Shown here: positions 1-11,520 of the stretch, in pieces | Position numbering within the stretch: position 1 is the first letter of the stretch | Layout of the letters: the number at the start of each line of letters is the position of its first letter | Source of the DNA: Dastarcus helophoroides | Lineage: Eukaryota; Arthropoda; Insecta; Coleoptera; Bothrideridae | Direction of reading: 5' to 3' | Assembly (NCBI GenBank): GCA_028583605.1 | Contig: CM053335.1 | Coordinates: forward strand, 13,609,053 to 13,673,052 | DNA: 64,000 bases | Program-made: the position numbers and the translations under genes | The notes under the pieces: generated by a model | What the model saw: only the letters and a program-made list of their open reading frames with translations | Database searches by the model: none | Told to the model about the DNA's origin: nothing

Positions 1-1190
1 TTTGAACAAAACATCATTTTGCAACCTGCACGAACTCTTTAAAGTTTTATGATTTTATGAATGAGAAAGTATGTGTGATCAGCCGCACTATTTATCGCCA
101 TCTTACCACAATCTACTACATCTGGTTCTTAATTAATGCGACAGACTAATTAAAACAAATTAAATAGCGATAGGAACAACCTTATAGATATGGAAACGCA
201 CACCCAAATATATATATATATATATATACATGATCGCATCACCGAGCTTAAACAAAACATCATTCTACAGTCTGCACGAACTCCTTAGAGTTGCGTTTAT
301 CCGAACTAATTTCATAAAGAAGAATGTGGTGATCGACGGCACTATCTATCGTTATCTTACAACAATCTGCTATATCTGGTTCTTGATTAAACGAGAGACA
401 AATTAAAACAAATTGATGTCAACTTAAATAACGATAGGTACAACCTTTGTATTTATGGAAACCGGCTAGACAGCTAAATATTCACATTATCGCATCAACG
501 AATTTGAACAAAACTTAATTCTGCAGCTGCACAAATTCTTTAAAACTGCGTTTATCGAAACTGATTTTATAGAGAAAGTATGTGTGATCGTCGGCACTAT
601 CTATCGCTGTCTTAGAACAATATACTATATCTGGTTCTTAATTAATACGAGGGACAAATTAAAACAAATTGATATGTCAAATTAAATAACGATAGATACA
701 ACCTTGTATATCTGGAAACTCGCTGTGCACTCAAATATACACATGATCGCATCACTAAGTTTGAACAAAACATCATTCTGCAGTCTGCACGAACTTCTTA
801 AAGTTGCGTTTATCCGAACTAATTTTATAAATGAGAAAGAAGGTGTGATCGACGGCACTATGTATCGTTATCTTACACCAATCTGCTATATCTGGTTCTT
901 AATTAAACAAGAGACAAATTAAATTAAAACAAATTGATATGTCAATTTAAATAACGAAAGGTGCAACCTTGTATTTATGGAAACTCGCTAGGCAGCTAAA
1001 TATTCACATAATCGTATCAACGAATTTGAACAAAACTTAATTCTGCAGCTGCACGAACTCTTTATAGCTGCGTTTATAGAAACTGATTCTATAGAGAAAG
1101 TATCAGCAATCTACTATATCTGGTTCTTAATGAAATCTACAGACAAAATAAAAAACAAATTAATCTGTCAATTTAACAAATTTAAAAACT
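1..1190. repeat. Diverged satellite array A, units about 240-270 bp
   Basis: Tandem units recur with starts near 1, 251, 490, 762 and 1025, each opening with a block like GAATTTGAACAAAACATCAT followed by CTGCACGAACT and a GCGTTTATCCGAACT segment. The first unit is cut by the window edge, so the array continues to the left. A TA dinucleotide run sits at about 208-228. Units are roughly 80 percent alike by eye. The same opening block forms the array at 15100-17010. The short ORF at 704-922 is only a readable stretch of one unit and is not a gene. Confidence 0.85.
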
Positions 1191-1809
1191 CTTTGGTCGG
1201 TTTTTCCGTTGCCATAAAGACAATTATTCATTTAAATCTGCAGGCGAAGTCATAAGTATTCGCTATAAGAATTAAAGAAAATTCAGTTTCTGCAGATTTT
1301 TCGTTTTTTTTTTGATAAGAATTTATTCGTAAAATTTCAATAATTTTGAAAATGACAAATGACCAATTAAATGTTCTGTAATTAAACAGTTAAACGTGCT
1401 TAAAATTGAAAATATGTACAACCACAACCATAGACTAGTTTCGGCCTTCCTTAGCCTCATCAGCATGGTACGGTGACTGTATACCAACTTAAAGCCGTTA
1501 GTCAGTCGTATAAGTATCCAAGAGAGCAAACCTCCATTGGGTGACTTGCAACTGACTTTTAACTGTTTATTACGCAAACAATTTCGCTACATGCTAATTG
1601 AAGCATTATTCTCTGCTGAGATAATAAGCCTTGTATATACGAATATATACAAGTTTATTACGATGCAATTGAAATCTAATTTCATTAGAATCTAATGAAA
1701 ACTAGACTGCAATTGCAAAGTTCACGTAGATGAGGCAAAGCTTGTATCACGGGTTGCATCGCAACATCCATAGATACAAACGTCCTCGGCGTGACTTTAC
1801 TTTCATCTA
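1191..1809. other. Intergenic, no feature recognised
   Basis: Mixed AT-rich sequence. An 84-codon ORF on the minus strand (1323-1577) has no recognisable domain, signal peptide or promoter and is not called a gene. A TA-rich stretch with GAATCTAATG direct repeats lies near 1675-1700. Confidence 0.5.
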
Positions 1810-3900
1810 GTTTTGACAAATGACCAAAATTTGAAAAAAAAAAATCGAATTTTCAAAAAAAGTGCAACTTTCCGCAGGAACGAAATCTGAAAAATGTCCG
1901 GATTTGCAGAAAAAAGTTAAAATTCCAAAAAAAATTGATAAACATTCTTAATGAAGTCGAAAATTACAAAAAAAGCCGAATTTTTCATAAAACTCGAATG
2001 GAAATTACGCGAATAGTTCGAAATTTTGGAGATCGAGATTTTGCAATAAAACCAAAATTTTCATGAGTCAAAATTCATAAAAAATTCAAAATTTTAAAGA
2101 AGAAACGAAATTCTAAACAAAAGAGAAATTTTCAAAAAAAATCCTGAGAAAAAATTGTAAGATAGTAAGTAGTAGTTAAAATTTCCAAAAGAAGTAGAAT
2201 TATCGAAAAGAAGTTAAATTTTGAAAACAGTCGATATTTTGGATAGTTAAAATTTTGGAAAAGAATTCGAATATTTTACTGAAAAGTTGAAATTTTTGAT
2301 TGGAACTTAAAAACAAATCAAAATTTTTTTAAAAATGTGAAATATTTCAAAAAAGTCTAGATTTCCAAAAAATAAAAATCGGAATTTCGAAAAAAGTCGG
2401 GATTTTTAAAATAACTGAAATATTAAAAAAATCGCAAAATTCGTAGAAAAATTTGAAATTCTACAAAATAGTTCGAAATTTTGAAGATCGAGATTTTGCA
2501 ATTAAACCAAAATTTTCAGAACAGTCTCGAAATTTGTAAAAAATTTAAAATTTTAAAGAAGAAACGGATTTCTAAACAAAACAGAAATTTTCAAAAAAAA
2601 CTCTTGAAAAAAATTGTAACATTAAAACTTTTGGAATATGTCAAAATATTCATATTCATTCATTTTCAAAAAAGAGATAAAATTTTCAAAAATACGAAAG
2701 ACTTCGGGAAAAAATCAACATTTAAAAAACAAAATTTTGCAGAAAAAAAATGGAAACTATGAAAAAGGGTCGAGAAAGTAAATATTTTGAAAGATAAATT
2801 AAAATTATCGGTACATTGGAATTTCACAAGAAATCCGAACGAGATCCCGAAAAAAGTCAAAATTTAAAAATAAAAATGGAAATTTTGAAAGAGTTGAAAG
2901 TTTCAAAAGAGTCGAATGTTTCAAAAAATATAAAAACCTACAAATTTTCATTAAAGGCGAACAATTTTCAAAAGAAATTTTTCAAAAATCAAATTCACAG
3001 AAAAGTCAAATATTTTGGAAAAAAGTTGAGTTTTTTAAAAAGTCGAGAGTTGAAATTTTTAAAAAAGTCGAACATTTCAAATAGAAAGAAATTTTTCAAA
3101 TTAAGTGAATATTTTTAAAGAAAAATCGTAGTTTTTTAAAAAAGATAAAAATTTTCAGAATGTAGCACTTCAATTCAAATACATCGAAATTGGTAGTTTG
3201 AAAAAAGAAATGTACAAGAAAAACTAAATTTTCCGAAAGGACGAAAATTTGGGAAAAATCAAATTTTCAAAAAAATGCAATTTCCGCAGGGACGAAATCT
3301 GCAAAAAGTCCAAATTTGCAGAAAAAATCAAAATTTCAAAAAGTCGAAATTTTCAAAAAAGGAGTTTTTTTTAAAGTCAAAAAATTCTCCAAATCGTAAA
3401 AAGTCTAAAATTTCTCAAATTTATCGGAACACTGAATAAATTTTAAAAAAGTTGATTTTTAAAAAAATGAATGATTTGAAAAGTTGCAATGATGAATAGG
3501 TCAAAACTCCGAAAAAGTTACAATTTTCAAAAAAGTCGAAATTACCAACAAAAATCGAAACTTTCAGTCACATTTTAAAAATGACGAAATTAAAAAAAAA
3601 CAGAATTTTTCAAATAAATTCGAAATTGACCACAAAATCGAAATTCCGAGAAAAAGTCGTAACCTTGAAATGAGTTACAATTTTAAATAAAATCAAAATT
3701 TTGAATGGGAGAAAATTTTTAAATCAAGTCAAAAATACCAAAAAAGTCGAATTTCGGAGAAAAGTGGAAGAAATGTTTGAAAATTTTAAAACGTCATAAT
3801 TTTCAAAATGAGTCGAAATCTTCGAAAATTCTAAAATTTTGGAAAAAAACGAAATTTAAAAAATCGAATTCTTCCAAGAAAAACTTTCCTGAAGTAAAAA
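1810..3900. repeat. Degenerate AAAATTTTCGAAAAAAGTC low-complexity block, A-rich on +
   Basis: The block is built of imprecise 15-30 base variants of a motif such as AAAAAGTCGAAATTTT. Adenines dominate on the plus strand and CpG is kept inside the AAATTTCGA core. One pair of longer internal copies is visible: GATCGAGATTTTGCAAT occurs at about 2031 and 2486. ORFs here (2481-2762, 2816-3118 and antisense) are Lys/Asn/Phe-rich translations of the repeat and are not called. Confidence 0.8.
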
Positions 3901-4273
3901 AGAGGAATTTCAATATTTTCCTTTAAGATCTTTATGTTAAGAGTAAGATAACATTATAATCATAATAAATTAATAATATAGTGACAGTATATTTATTACA
4001 ATACTAAGGTTCCTTGGTTCCTTAATCCTTTCAATTAACATGAAGTATAATAGTTTACTAAAGAGTTACACACACGCGCATTTACTCGAGTATAATTACA
4101 ATTACATTTTTATTATTATCAATCAAGTAACTGATTACATATGTTAATAAGAATGGCATTCCAATAACAACAATACGCCAAAGGGAGTGGATTTTTATAA
4201 AAATACCAATAAAAAAATTAATTAATTAAAGCCACAACATTAACTCTCACTTTTCCCTGTTCTGATAAAATCG
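3901..4273. other. Upstream region of the first glycine-rich peptide gene
   Basis: AT-rich single-copy DNA without ORFs. A CAAAGGG motif followed by a TTTTTATA stretch lies about 100 bp before the TATA box (near 4180). The second paralogue also has CAAAGGG and then TTTTTATA about 60 bp before its TATA box, so it may be a shared upstream element. Confidence 0.45.
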
Positions 4274-4312
4274 TATAAATACGCGAATGTCAGCGCTCGA
4301 AATCAAATCAGT
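4274..4312 (+). promoter_or_regulatory. Core promoter (TATA box plus initiator) of the 4339 gene
   Basis: TATAAATA lies at 4274-4281. Two initiator candidates follow: TCAAAT with its A at 4305 (31 bases after the first T of the TATA box) and TCAGTT with its A at 4310 (36 bases after). The first has the usual spacing and the second the better arthropod initiator sequence. Either gives a 5' leader of about 30 bases before the ATG at 4339. Confidence 0.8.
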
Positions 4313-4338
4313 TCGATAGTTCCACTGAAACCCTCAAG

Positions 4339-4527
4339 ATGATCAAGCTTATTCTGTTGGCAATTGTCGCCCTAGCGGCCGTTGTATCTGTGCAAGGTGG
4401 CGCCGTTGCCGTCGCTCCCGTCGCCGTCGGCTGGGGCCATGGCGGATGGGGTGGTGCAGGATGGGGTGGCGCTGGATGGGGAGGACATGGAGGATGGGGT
4501 CATGGAGGTTGGGGACATGGTTGGTAA
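4339..4527 (+). CDS. Small secreted Gly/Trp/His-rich peptide precursor (62 aa)
   Basis: The ORF encodes 62 residues. Residues 1-20 form a clear signal peptide: it starts MIKL, has a hydrophobic core of Leu/Ile/Val/Ala, and ends SVQG. The mature part starts with an Ala/Val/Pro linker (about residues 21-30) and then has Gly-Trp-Gly repeats of the type GWGGA and HGGWG to the C-terminus; there is no cysteine. A TATA promoter about 65 bp upstream and an ATTAAA signal downstream support a very short mRNA. Short Gly-rich secreted peptides of arthropods are usually cuticle components, neuropeptide-like precursors or antimicrobial peptides; the sequence does not decide between these, and the His residues could bind metal. 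It is a paralogue of 7861-8052: same signal-peptide design, same GWGG repeat, and the same bases around the stop (TGGTAAGGCCCT). That stop lies inside a good splice-donor match, so an extended spliced form is possible. No gene symbol is justified. Confidence 0.85.
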   Translation: MIKLILLAIVALAAVVSVQGGAVAVAPVAVGWGHGGWGGAGWGGAGWGGHGGWGHGGWGHGW

Positions 4528-4642
4528 GGCCCTGCGGCTCAGCCTCGGTCCATCAGCTCTGTCTTGAAGATGGGAGCGTTTACACGTGTTCCTCAGCGAT
4601 GGAGAACAAAAAAAAATCTTAATGTAACTTTGTTTTACTTTT

Positions 4643-4648
4643 ATTAAA
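4643..4648 (+). promoter_or_regulatory. Probable polyadenylation signal ATTAAA
   Basis: ATTAAA lies about 116 bases after the stop of the 4339 gene, the common variant signal, and is followed by a T/G-rich stretch (AATTTGTTGG). It would give an mRNA of about 350 nt. An A9 run at 4609-4617 lies upstream and is genomic. Confidence 0.55.
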
Positions 4649-4683
4649 GAGTTAGAGCATAATTTGTTGGAATTTAATTTCAT

Positions 4684-5740
4684 GAACTTGTCGCTTCCTT
4701 TGTCGTGTGTTTCCCATTTGATCAGTTATGGTGGTTTGGACATTGCGTCGTTGACACTTATTCATAAACAACCTAACTGTAGAAAATACTTCAAAATTAA
4801 ATAGTCCGGTTGTTTGAACATTAATTTTGTGGAAGCGTCCTAATTTATTTCTTTTAACATTCCTACTTTAGTTTGTATCATACCACTTAATGATTTACGT
4901 ACACTTTACACTTTACGTTATGTATTTTTAAGAACTCGTTTGATTTTTATCAAATCTGTTGATTAAGAAAAGCAAAAATATAAAATAGATTCAATTATTT
5001 TCATATTAGTTCAAGCGCATCGAAACTCAAGTAATTGTACGTCGAAATGATTACTAGATTTGTCGCCCATATTTCGCTCTAACCAGTCTGCCTTATGAAT
5101 GAGTGAGTGATAACGTCTGCTGACCTGCGAAATCGTAAACCATTTGTTGGCAATCGGAAGCACCCTGTTAGAAAAGTTTATAAGTTGGGTTCTTCTTTTA
5201 AAAGATTTCTTGAAGTTCTGTCTTTGCTAAGCTTTCTGAATACTGGTGCTTAAAATTCATAACATAATGACGAAGATACTGTATAAGCCAAAATAAATTT
5301 TATTTTTAAATTTTGAATAAAAAGTGATCTATTTATTAAACATTTTTGCCACTTGTAGTTTTACAGCAAAATGCAGAAAAGAATATTTTTAAAATTTTTG
5401 TCAAATTATTCAAAAAGTATTTATTAATTTTAGCTAAGCTTTATTTGTACAGTATTCATCAATAAAATATGCAATTGAATGAACCTCTAAGCAGTGACTG
5501 ATAGACAACACATTGACTAAACCAAAGCGTGTAGGAGCATGAAATTTCGCACAGGTGTTTCCCATAATACGTAGGTGAGCACTAAGAGAGGATTTTTCAA
5601 AATTCAACCTCTAAGATAGGAAAAGTGAACATAAACGAATTGGCAATATTTAAGTAATGCATAATACCTAAGATTGTTGTAAAAGTTGCCTAAACGCATG
5701 AGAGCTGACATCTTTGATCAATTCGTCTTCACAAAATCTG
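4684..5740. other. Intergenic, no feature recognised
   Basis: AT-rich, apparently single-copy DNA. No ORF with coding character, no tRNA, and no inverted repeat noticed. Confidence 0.5.
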
Positions 5741-7500
5741 AATTTTCTTCTCAAAATTTCCATTTTATATTCAACATTATCTGCATATAATCAAAAAAAT
5801 TTCTGTATGCTTCTTTTTCAAAATTCGTATTAGGTTTTGAAACTCGAAATTTTTTCTAATTTTTTTTTAAACTTTTCAGTTTAAATTTGAAAAACGTTCC
5901 TTTTTAAAATGCCAGCTTTAAAATCGAAATTTAGTTAAATCTCGAATTCGTTCGTCGTGTTTGTAAATTTCGTTAAAAAATTAAGAATTTGCAAGTTAAA
6001 AAGTCAGATCCTTTAAAAATAATAAAAATTTTCAATTTAACAAAAAGTCGCAGTTGCGAAAATTCTATGTTTCGAGAAAGAGGTCAAAATTTTCGAATAA
6101 ATTTTACAAAAGAGTCAAAATTTTTACAAAAATTTGAAATCTAATAAAAACGAAAAATTTCAAAAAGAGTCAAAAATTCCAAAAAAGGCCGAAATTTGAA
6201 AATGTCGACATTTTCAAATATTCATAGAATACTTAGAAAATGATGACATTTAAAAAAATATTCAACAATTGAAATGAGGAAAAAATCTTCAAAAAATTCC
6301 AAATTTTCAAGACAAAATTTTTATAGACATTAAAATTTCTGCAAGACAAAATGTTGGAAAATGGACAAAATTTCAAAATTTGGCAGAAAATGGTCAAAAT
6401 TTTGAAAAAGTCGAAATTTTGACAAAAATTCCAAATTTTGAGAAAAGGTAGATATTTTGCAAAATACTAATTTTTTGAAAAAAATGTCAACATTTTAAAT
6501 AAAAAGCTGAATTTGCAAAAACGTAAAAATTTTAATTTTTAAAAGTTAAATCTTCAGGAAATATTTAAATTTAAAAAAACTTTAAATGAGGAAAAAATGT
6601 TCAAAAAATTCCAAATTTTCAAAAGACAAAATTTTCATAGACATTGCAATTTCTGCAAGATAAAATGTTTTGTAAACTTCGTTAAAAATTTAAGAATTTG
6701 CAAGTTAGAAAGTCAGATCCTTCAAAAATAATAAAAATGTTCAAGAACAGGACGTAATTTTTGAATTATTGATTTTTTTAAAATTTCGTAATCGACAAAA
6801 TTTCGAAATTTGAAGAGAAAGTCGAAATATTGAAATTTAGATTTTCATAAAACGTCAAAAATTTTAAAATGGTTGGAAATTTTGCTGAAATTATTTAAAA
6901 ATTAAAAATTCTAAAAGTCAAAATTTTGGTTAAAAGTCGAAATTTTCACGAAAAATAAAGTCAAAAATTGTGGACATTTTCAAGCTCGAAGTTTTTTAAA
7001 GAAGTCCAAATTAAGAAATCAAAAACATCTTTCAACATTTAAACTTAAAAGTTTGACTTATTTTGACAATTTTCACTTTTTTTGTAAATTTACATTATTA
7101 TTATTATTCAGAAATGTTTTCGGCTTAATTAAAAATTTAACCATTCTTTTAATTTCTTTTTTTTTAATCTCGACTAACCGTTAACAATACTCTTCACTTT
7201 TTTTGTAAATGTTCACTATATTTGACAAAAAATAATAATGTCAATATGAAAATTACATCTTGTTGAAAATTTCGATCTTTTTTTTTGTAATTTAGAACTT
7301 TTTTAGTTGGTTATCTTTTTTGAAAATTTCAACTACTTCAAAATGTCGATTTTTAAAATTCCTAAATTTTTGAAAGTTTTTTTTACTCAATATTTCCAAA
7401 TGGACCTTTTTTGCCTAAAATTTTGACTTCAAACTAGAAATCCCGTATTTTTCTTAATATTTTAGCGATTTAATTGGAATCCTTTTTTATCAATTTCGCC
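5741..7500. repeat. Degenerate AAATTTCGA low-complexity block with an internal duplication
   Basis: Same texture as 1810-3900, A-rich on + up to about 7050 and T-rich from about 7060 to 7480. A longer duplication is visible: GAATTTGCAAGTTA plus GTCAGATCCTT occurs at about 5986 and again at about 6692, and TTCTGCAAGA near 6338 and 6650. The block therefore contains units of about 315 and 705 bp spacing. Confidence 0.75.
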
Positions 7501-7788
7501 TTTAATTGTAAAATTTTGTGGTTCATTATTTCTTTAGTTACATGTTGAATTTTAAGAAAGCTGAAGTTCTAGAAGGTTCAAGATTAAATGTGATGTCAGA
7601 ATATTATTTCTATCATCATTCATTTACCCGAAGGGGCCTTGCATACGTTATTTCCTCAAACACCTTAACAATACACAATTACGCAAACACGCTAATTGGC
7701 TTTCTTGAATAATAATAATACCTTCAAAGGGCAAAAAGTACCACTTTTTATACACCGATGAAAGTGCTCCACCGTGTATGCAAAACCG

Positions 7789-7822
7789 TATAAATACCGA
7801 GCTCTTATCGACAACAGGCAGA
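7789..7822 (+). promoter_or_regulatory. Core promoter (TATA box) of the 7861 gene
   Basis: TATAAATA lies at 7789-7796, and a weak initiator GGCAGAC has its A at 7820, 31 bases downstream. This places transcription start after an in-frame upstream ATG at 7774, so translation should begin at the ATG at 7861. Confidence 0.75.
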
Positions 7823-7860
7823 CCAATTCCATTGGTAGTACTGAACATACAATCAAGAAA

Positions 7861-8052
7861 ATGCTGAAGTTATTCCTGCTAGTCGTGCTCGCTTTGGCGA
7901 CCATCGCCACCGTCCAAGCTAGTGCTGTTGGTTGGGGAGGCGGCGGCTGGGGAGGCGCAGGCGGATGGGGAGGCGCCGGCGGCTGGGGAGGCGCCGGAGG
8001 CTGGGGCGGACGCGGAGGATGGGGAGGCGGCTGGGGCAAAGGAGGATGGTAA
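7861..8052 (+). CDS. Small secreted Gly/Trp-rich peptide precursor (63 aa)
   Basis: The frame is open from an ATG at 7774, but that codon lies before the TATA box. The ATG at 7861 starts a typical 20-residue signal peptide (MLKL start, hydrophobic Leu/Val/Ala core, TVQA end), so 7861 is chosen. The mature peptide is almost purely Gly, Trp and Ala: after SAVGWGGGG it carries GGWGGA repeats with a 6-residue period, then one Arg and one Lys unit at the C-terminus (GRGGW, GKGGW). It is basic and cysteine-free. As with its paralogue at 4339-4527, possible roles are cuticle matrix, neuropeptide-like precursor or antimicrobial peptide; none is proven. The coding part is GC-rich (GGAGGC, GGCGGC codons) against very AT-rich flanks. 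Both genes share TGGTAAGGCCCT at the stop and a GTTCCT-GGTGA-poly-A-TCT stretch in the 3' UTR, showing a local duplication. No canonical AATAAA is seen nearby. Confidence 0.85.
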   Translation: MLKLFLLVVLALATIATVQASAVGWGGGGWGGAGGWGGAGGWGGAGGWGGRGGWGGGWGKGGW

Positions 8053-8282
8053 GGCCCTAACTGGACATCCCCGACAGGCGCGCCGGTCCGAAGAGGACTT
8101 TTCCGTTTGTTCCTTTGGTGACAAAAAAATCTCGCTGTCTTAATTTGGATTTCTAGTAAAAATTTGAAAAAAAACTGAGCTGTGTTTAATTCCTTTTTTT
8201 GCCTAACTGCTGCGTGCGCCGGCTAACTCTTGCATTCAAAATTTGTGACGTTTTAATCCAGTTTAATAACATAACCTTTAGC

Positions 8283-8411
8283 TGAAATACAAATCTTGTC
8301 CCCTGTATCTCTCTGAAGATGATAGCTTGGCTGTCGAAACGCGTTAGAGCAACCTTTGTTGTGTTTTTTAATCTTTCTTGGTTTCAGGGAACAAGATTTG
8401 TATTTCAATTT
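8283..8411 (+). mobile_element. Family I foldback element, copy 1 (left arm truncated)
   Basis: Outer arms pair: TGAAATACAAATCTTGTCCC at the left matches the reverse complement of the right end (GGGAACAAGATTTGTATTTCA). The left arm jumps from CCCCTG straight to the hammerhead-like centre, while the right arm is complete (CAACCTTTGTTGTG, TTTCTTGGTTTCAGGG). Four other copies lie in the window. Confidence 0.8.
8309..8349 (+). ncRNA. Hammerhead-like ribozyme motif, family I
   Basis: Read on +: CTCT (stem I strand), CTGAAGA (fits the CUGANGA core), one extra T, GATAGC-TTG-GCTGTC (stem II with one G-U pair), GAA, ACGCGT (self-complementary stem III), T (cleavage position 17, 8345), then AGAG closing stem I with CTCT. 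All conserved catalytic positions of the type-I hammerhead are present. The odd points are the one extra base between the core and stem II and only 4 bp of stem I. Stem III can only form in a dimer or with breathing, as known for hammerheads of Penelope-like elements. Confidence 0.5.
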
Positions 8412-8459
8412 TTTTTATAAGTTTACCTTCCATCCAAAATCCTTCAAGGCGCCTAAAGA

Positions 8460-9390
8460 ATGTACACTTCAAAAAAATCGAACTTTCGGGATAGCCAAAA
8501 TCGCTAAAAGTCGTTGAAATTTAATAAAAAATAATTTGTTTTTAGGCGTCACATTTGGGAAAGTTGTAGGTTCAAATTACCAAAAAAATTGCGAATTTCT
8601 GGAAAATGGAAATTTCGAAAAAAGTAAAAAGAAAGTGTAAATTACCTAAAATGATCAGATACCTCAAGCAACATATATTTTTTTACACGGACAGAATTCT
8701 AGGTATAACCAGACGAAATATGGGGGTTTAATGCAAACTAGTCGGAAATCCCTAAATTTGCTTAGATACGCCGGCGATAAAGGTGCGAGTATGATAATCC
8801 AGGAGGAAAGTCACTTTCAGCAGATACGTTCCTGGGGCGTTTATAAATCAGCCGCTTGCGTGTCCTGGGAACGTTCACATTTTACGATAAGAAAGGTTGG
8901 TACCCCTTGCCACCGGGCCGCCGACTGCACTATCAGTCGAGCTTTTTGTTTTTTTAAACTGTGACAGATAATTGCTATCTGCATTGCCGTAAATTAGTTC
9001 TCTATCGATCCCGCTTTTTGTGCGTCGTTTACAAGCGCCTTGATCTTTCCCAATCCGTTCCCTACTAGGACTACGTGGAGGGCTGACTTTTGGTTGTAAT
9101 TATAAAATGAATAAATTGGGCCGCCGCTTCAATTAAATTTCAGGCATTGTTGCGAAATACAGAACAAGAGTTTCCGCGAGCTTGAAAGCTCTTGTACGAA
9201 CGACTTCTTCTTTCAGAAAGACTCAAAGCTTTGGCGATATTGAGACCGGATTTTTTTAACTGAAAGGAAACAAACTTAAGCATGATATCTAGCTATGTAA
9301 TTACAAATTGCATGTAATTCATTTTAGTTTTTACAAATCCTTTGGTGAAATTTTATAAAAACTTTTAATTTAGATTTGTTCAAGTTTTTA
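8460..9390. other. Intergenic, moderately GC-rich, no gene recognised
   Basis: From about 8690 to 9260 the sequence is less AT-rich and not repetitive. A 77-codon ORF at 8731-8964 has no recognisable domain or promoter and ends in Phe/Cys-rich noise, so it is not called. The region could hold a conserved non-coding element or part of an exon that I cannot identify. Confidence 0.4.
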
Positions 9391-10060
9391 AAGTTAACAG
9401 TTCAGATTTCCAAAAAAATTGAAATTTATTAATTAACATTGACATTTAGAAAAAAGGCTTATCATCGAAATTTAACAATTGTGTTTGTAAATAACTTATT
9501 TTTGACATAATTAATCGGAATTTATTTATGTATAAATTCTTAAGGCGTAAGGCAGCATGAACAATTCGAATTTTATAGAAAATGTCGAGTTTTTCAAAAT
9601 TGTTCTTTTTTAAATGTTGAAATGTCAAAACTTTAACTTTTTTTTTTGAAAAATTTGGCTTGAAAATTCAATTTATTATTGAAAATTCCGACTCTTGAAA
9701 AAAAAATCTTCGACTACATTTGCAAAATCTTTATTTTTCAATTAGGACATTTTTTAAATAAAATATCCAGTTTTTTGACATTTTCGACACTTTTTTCAAA
9801 TTTTTCTATAAAATCTGCAATTTTTTGATATTTTCGAATCATTTTCAAAATTTCGACTTTTTTAAAATATCGACTTTTCACGTTTTCGACTATTTTGCAA
9901 AATTTCAAATTTTACAAAATTTCAAATTTCAAATTTTACAAAATATCAAATTTCAAATTTTGCAAACTTTCAAATTTTTCTAAAAGTTTCGCAAGTTTTG
10001 AATATTTTCGAATTGTCATAAAAAATTCCGATTCTTTTTAAAATGTCGACTCTTTGTAAA

Positions 10061-10164
10061 AATTGAAACACAGAACTTGTCCCCTGAAACCAAGAAAGAT
10101 TAAAAAACACAACAAAGGTTGCTCTAACGCGTTTCGACAGCCAAGCTGTCATCTTCAGAGAGAA
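10061..10164 (-). mobile_element. Family I element, copy 2 (single arm)
   Basis: Only one arm plus the central motif is present. On the minus strand it reads from CTCTCTGAAGATGACAGC through CAACCTTTGTTGTG to GGTTTCAGGGGACAAG and the GTTTCAATT end. It sits inside AT-rich filler. A 60-codon minus-strand ORF (9970-10152) reads through it; its conserved-looking peptide is only the repeat in translation. Confidence 0.8.
10122..10162 (-). ncRNA. Hammerhead-like ribozyme motif, family I (best copy)
   Basis: On the minus strand: CTCT, CTGAAGA, extra T, GACAGC-TTG-GCTGTC (6 perfect stem II pairs), GAA, ACGCGT, T, AGAG. Stem I is CTCT/AGAG. This is the cleanest family I copy. The extra T between core and stem II departs from the hammerhead consensus, so activity is uncertain. 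Confidence 0.5.
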
Positions 10165-11520
10165 ACTCGACTCTTTGTGAAAATCAAGACTAACAATTCG
10201 GTATTTTTTCTCTTTTTTAAGTTGCAGTTAAAAATTTGAACTGTTAAGAAAATTGTTCAATATTTGTCTAACTTTTCTTTTTCTGGTAATTTTGGCTTTT
10301 CTTCAATATTCATACTTTTAGAAAATTTCTGCTTTTTCTTAGAACTTCGACGGTTTTTTAATTTTTTTTAAATATCTATATTTTTTGAAAATGGTAACTA
10401 TTATTGAAAATTTAAACTATTTTCCAAAATTTTTGAAAATGTCAGCTTTTTCAAAATATTTTTCCTGAAAATCCTAACTCTTTTTGTAAATTATAACTTT
10501 TCATGAAATTTCGATTTTTTTTCTGAATTTTTCACAAATTTTTGACCTTTTTCAAAATTCTAATTTTGGAAGAATTTGATCCAAAAATTTTGACTTAAAA
10601 AGTTCGACTTTCTTTAAAAAATTCAACTATTCAAAATTTCAAACTTTTTTGAATATTGGGAATTTTTTGAAAATTTTTGATTTTTCAGAAAATTTTGTTT
10701 TTTTTAAATTTCATCATTTTTCATTATTTTGCTTTTTTTTTGCAAACTTTTAGTTTTTTTGGAAAAATTTCCACTTTTTTGAAATTTCGACTTTTTTGAA
10801 TTTTTTAACTATGCAAAATTTTGGGTTTTTTGACAATTTGGCAATTTTTGGTCAATCTTGGATTTTTTCAAAATTTCGCCATTTTTTTTTATTGCGTCTC
10901 TTGTTTGAAAATTTCAGTTGTACATAAAAATTCACAATCAAAATTGTTAAAAAAACTCGAAATTTACAAAAAAACCCAAATCTTGGAAAAATTGAAATTT
11001 CCCTAGAAATAATCGAATTAGAAAAAATTCGAAAAAATGTCAAAATTTGTAAAAAAAACGTTAAAAATTTGGTTTTTCTAGAAGACTTGATCCAAATACG
11101 TTTAATGTAAGTAAAATAAAATTATTATTGTAACTTCTAGAAAAAGTCGAAATGTTAAAAGTAGAAATTTTCGAAATTTCGTTTTTCAAAATCTTGAAAA
11201 AGCATGAATTTGAAAAAATGGGCATTTTGAAAGAAGTGGAAATTTTGAAATATTGAAGTTTCAAAAAATGTCGAAAAAGAAGTCGAAATAAAAAAAAACT
11301 TACTGTCAATATTTAAAAAAAACGATATTTTCAAAAAGGTCGAATTTTGGAAAAACAAATCGGATCGAAATTTTGAAAATAGACTGAATATTGAATAAAA
11401 GTGAAATCTTTCAAAAAAAAAACTCAAAATTTCGATGAAAGTCATTTGATATGGAAGTCAAAATTTTGAATAAATAAGTGTCGAAACCCTGTTAATAAAT
11501 TAAAATTGTCAATAATGGTC

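Larger units (their letters stand above)
9391..11480. repeat. Degenerate AAATTTCGAC low-complexity block, T-rich then A-rich on +
   Basis: The block is T-rich on the plus strand from about 9600 to 10900 and A-rich from about 10920 to 11480, so the motif flips strand inside the block. A family I element interrupts it at 10061-10164. ORFs on both strands are translations of the repeat. Confidence 0.75.

Noticed and set aside
4372..4683. 103-codon antisense ORF over the first peptide gene, and the 61-codon ORF at 4382-4567
   Set aside because: Shadows of the GC-rich Gly/Trp repeat; no promoter or signal peptide.
7774..7860. Upstream start giving a 92-residue version of the second Gly/Trp peptide
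   Set aside because: The ATG lies before the TATA box, and the N-terminus would hide the obvious signal peptide that starts at 7861.
8731..8964. 77-codon ORF in a GC-richer stretch
   Set aside because: No domain, signal peptide, TATA box or splice context that I can recognise; length alone is not enough.
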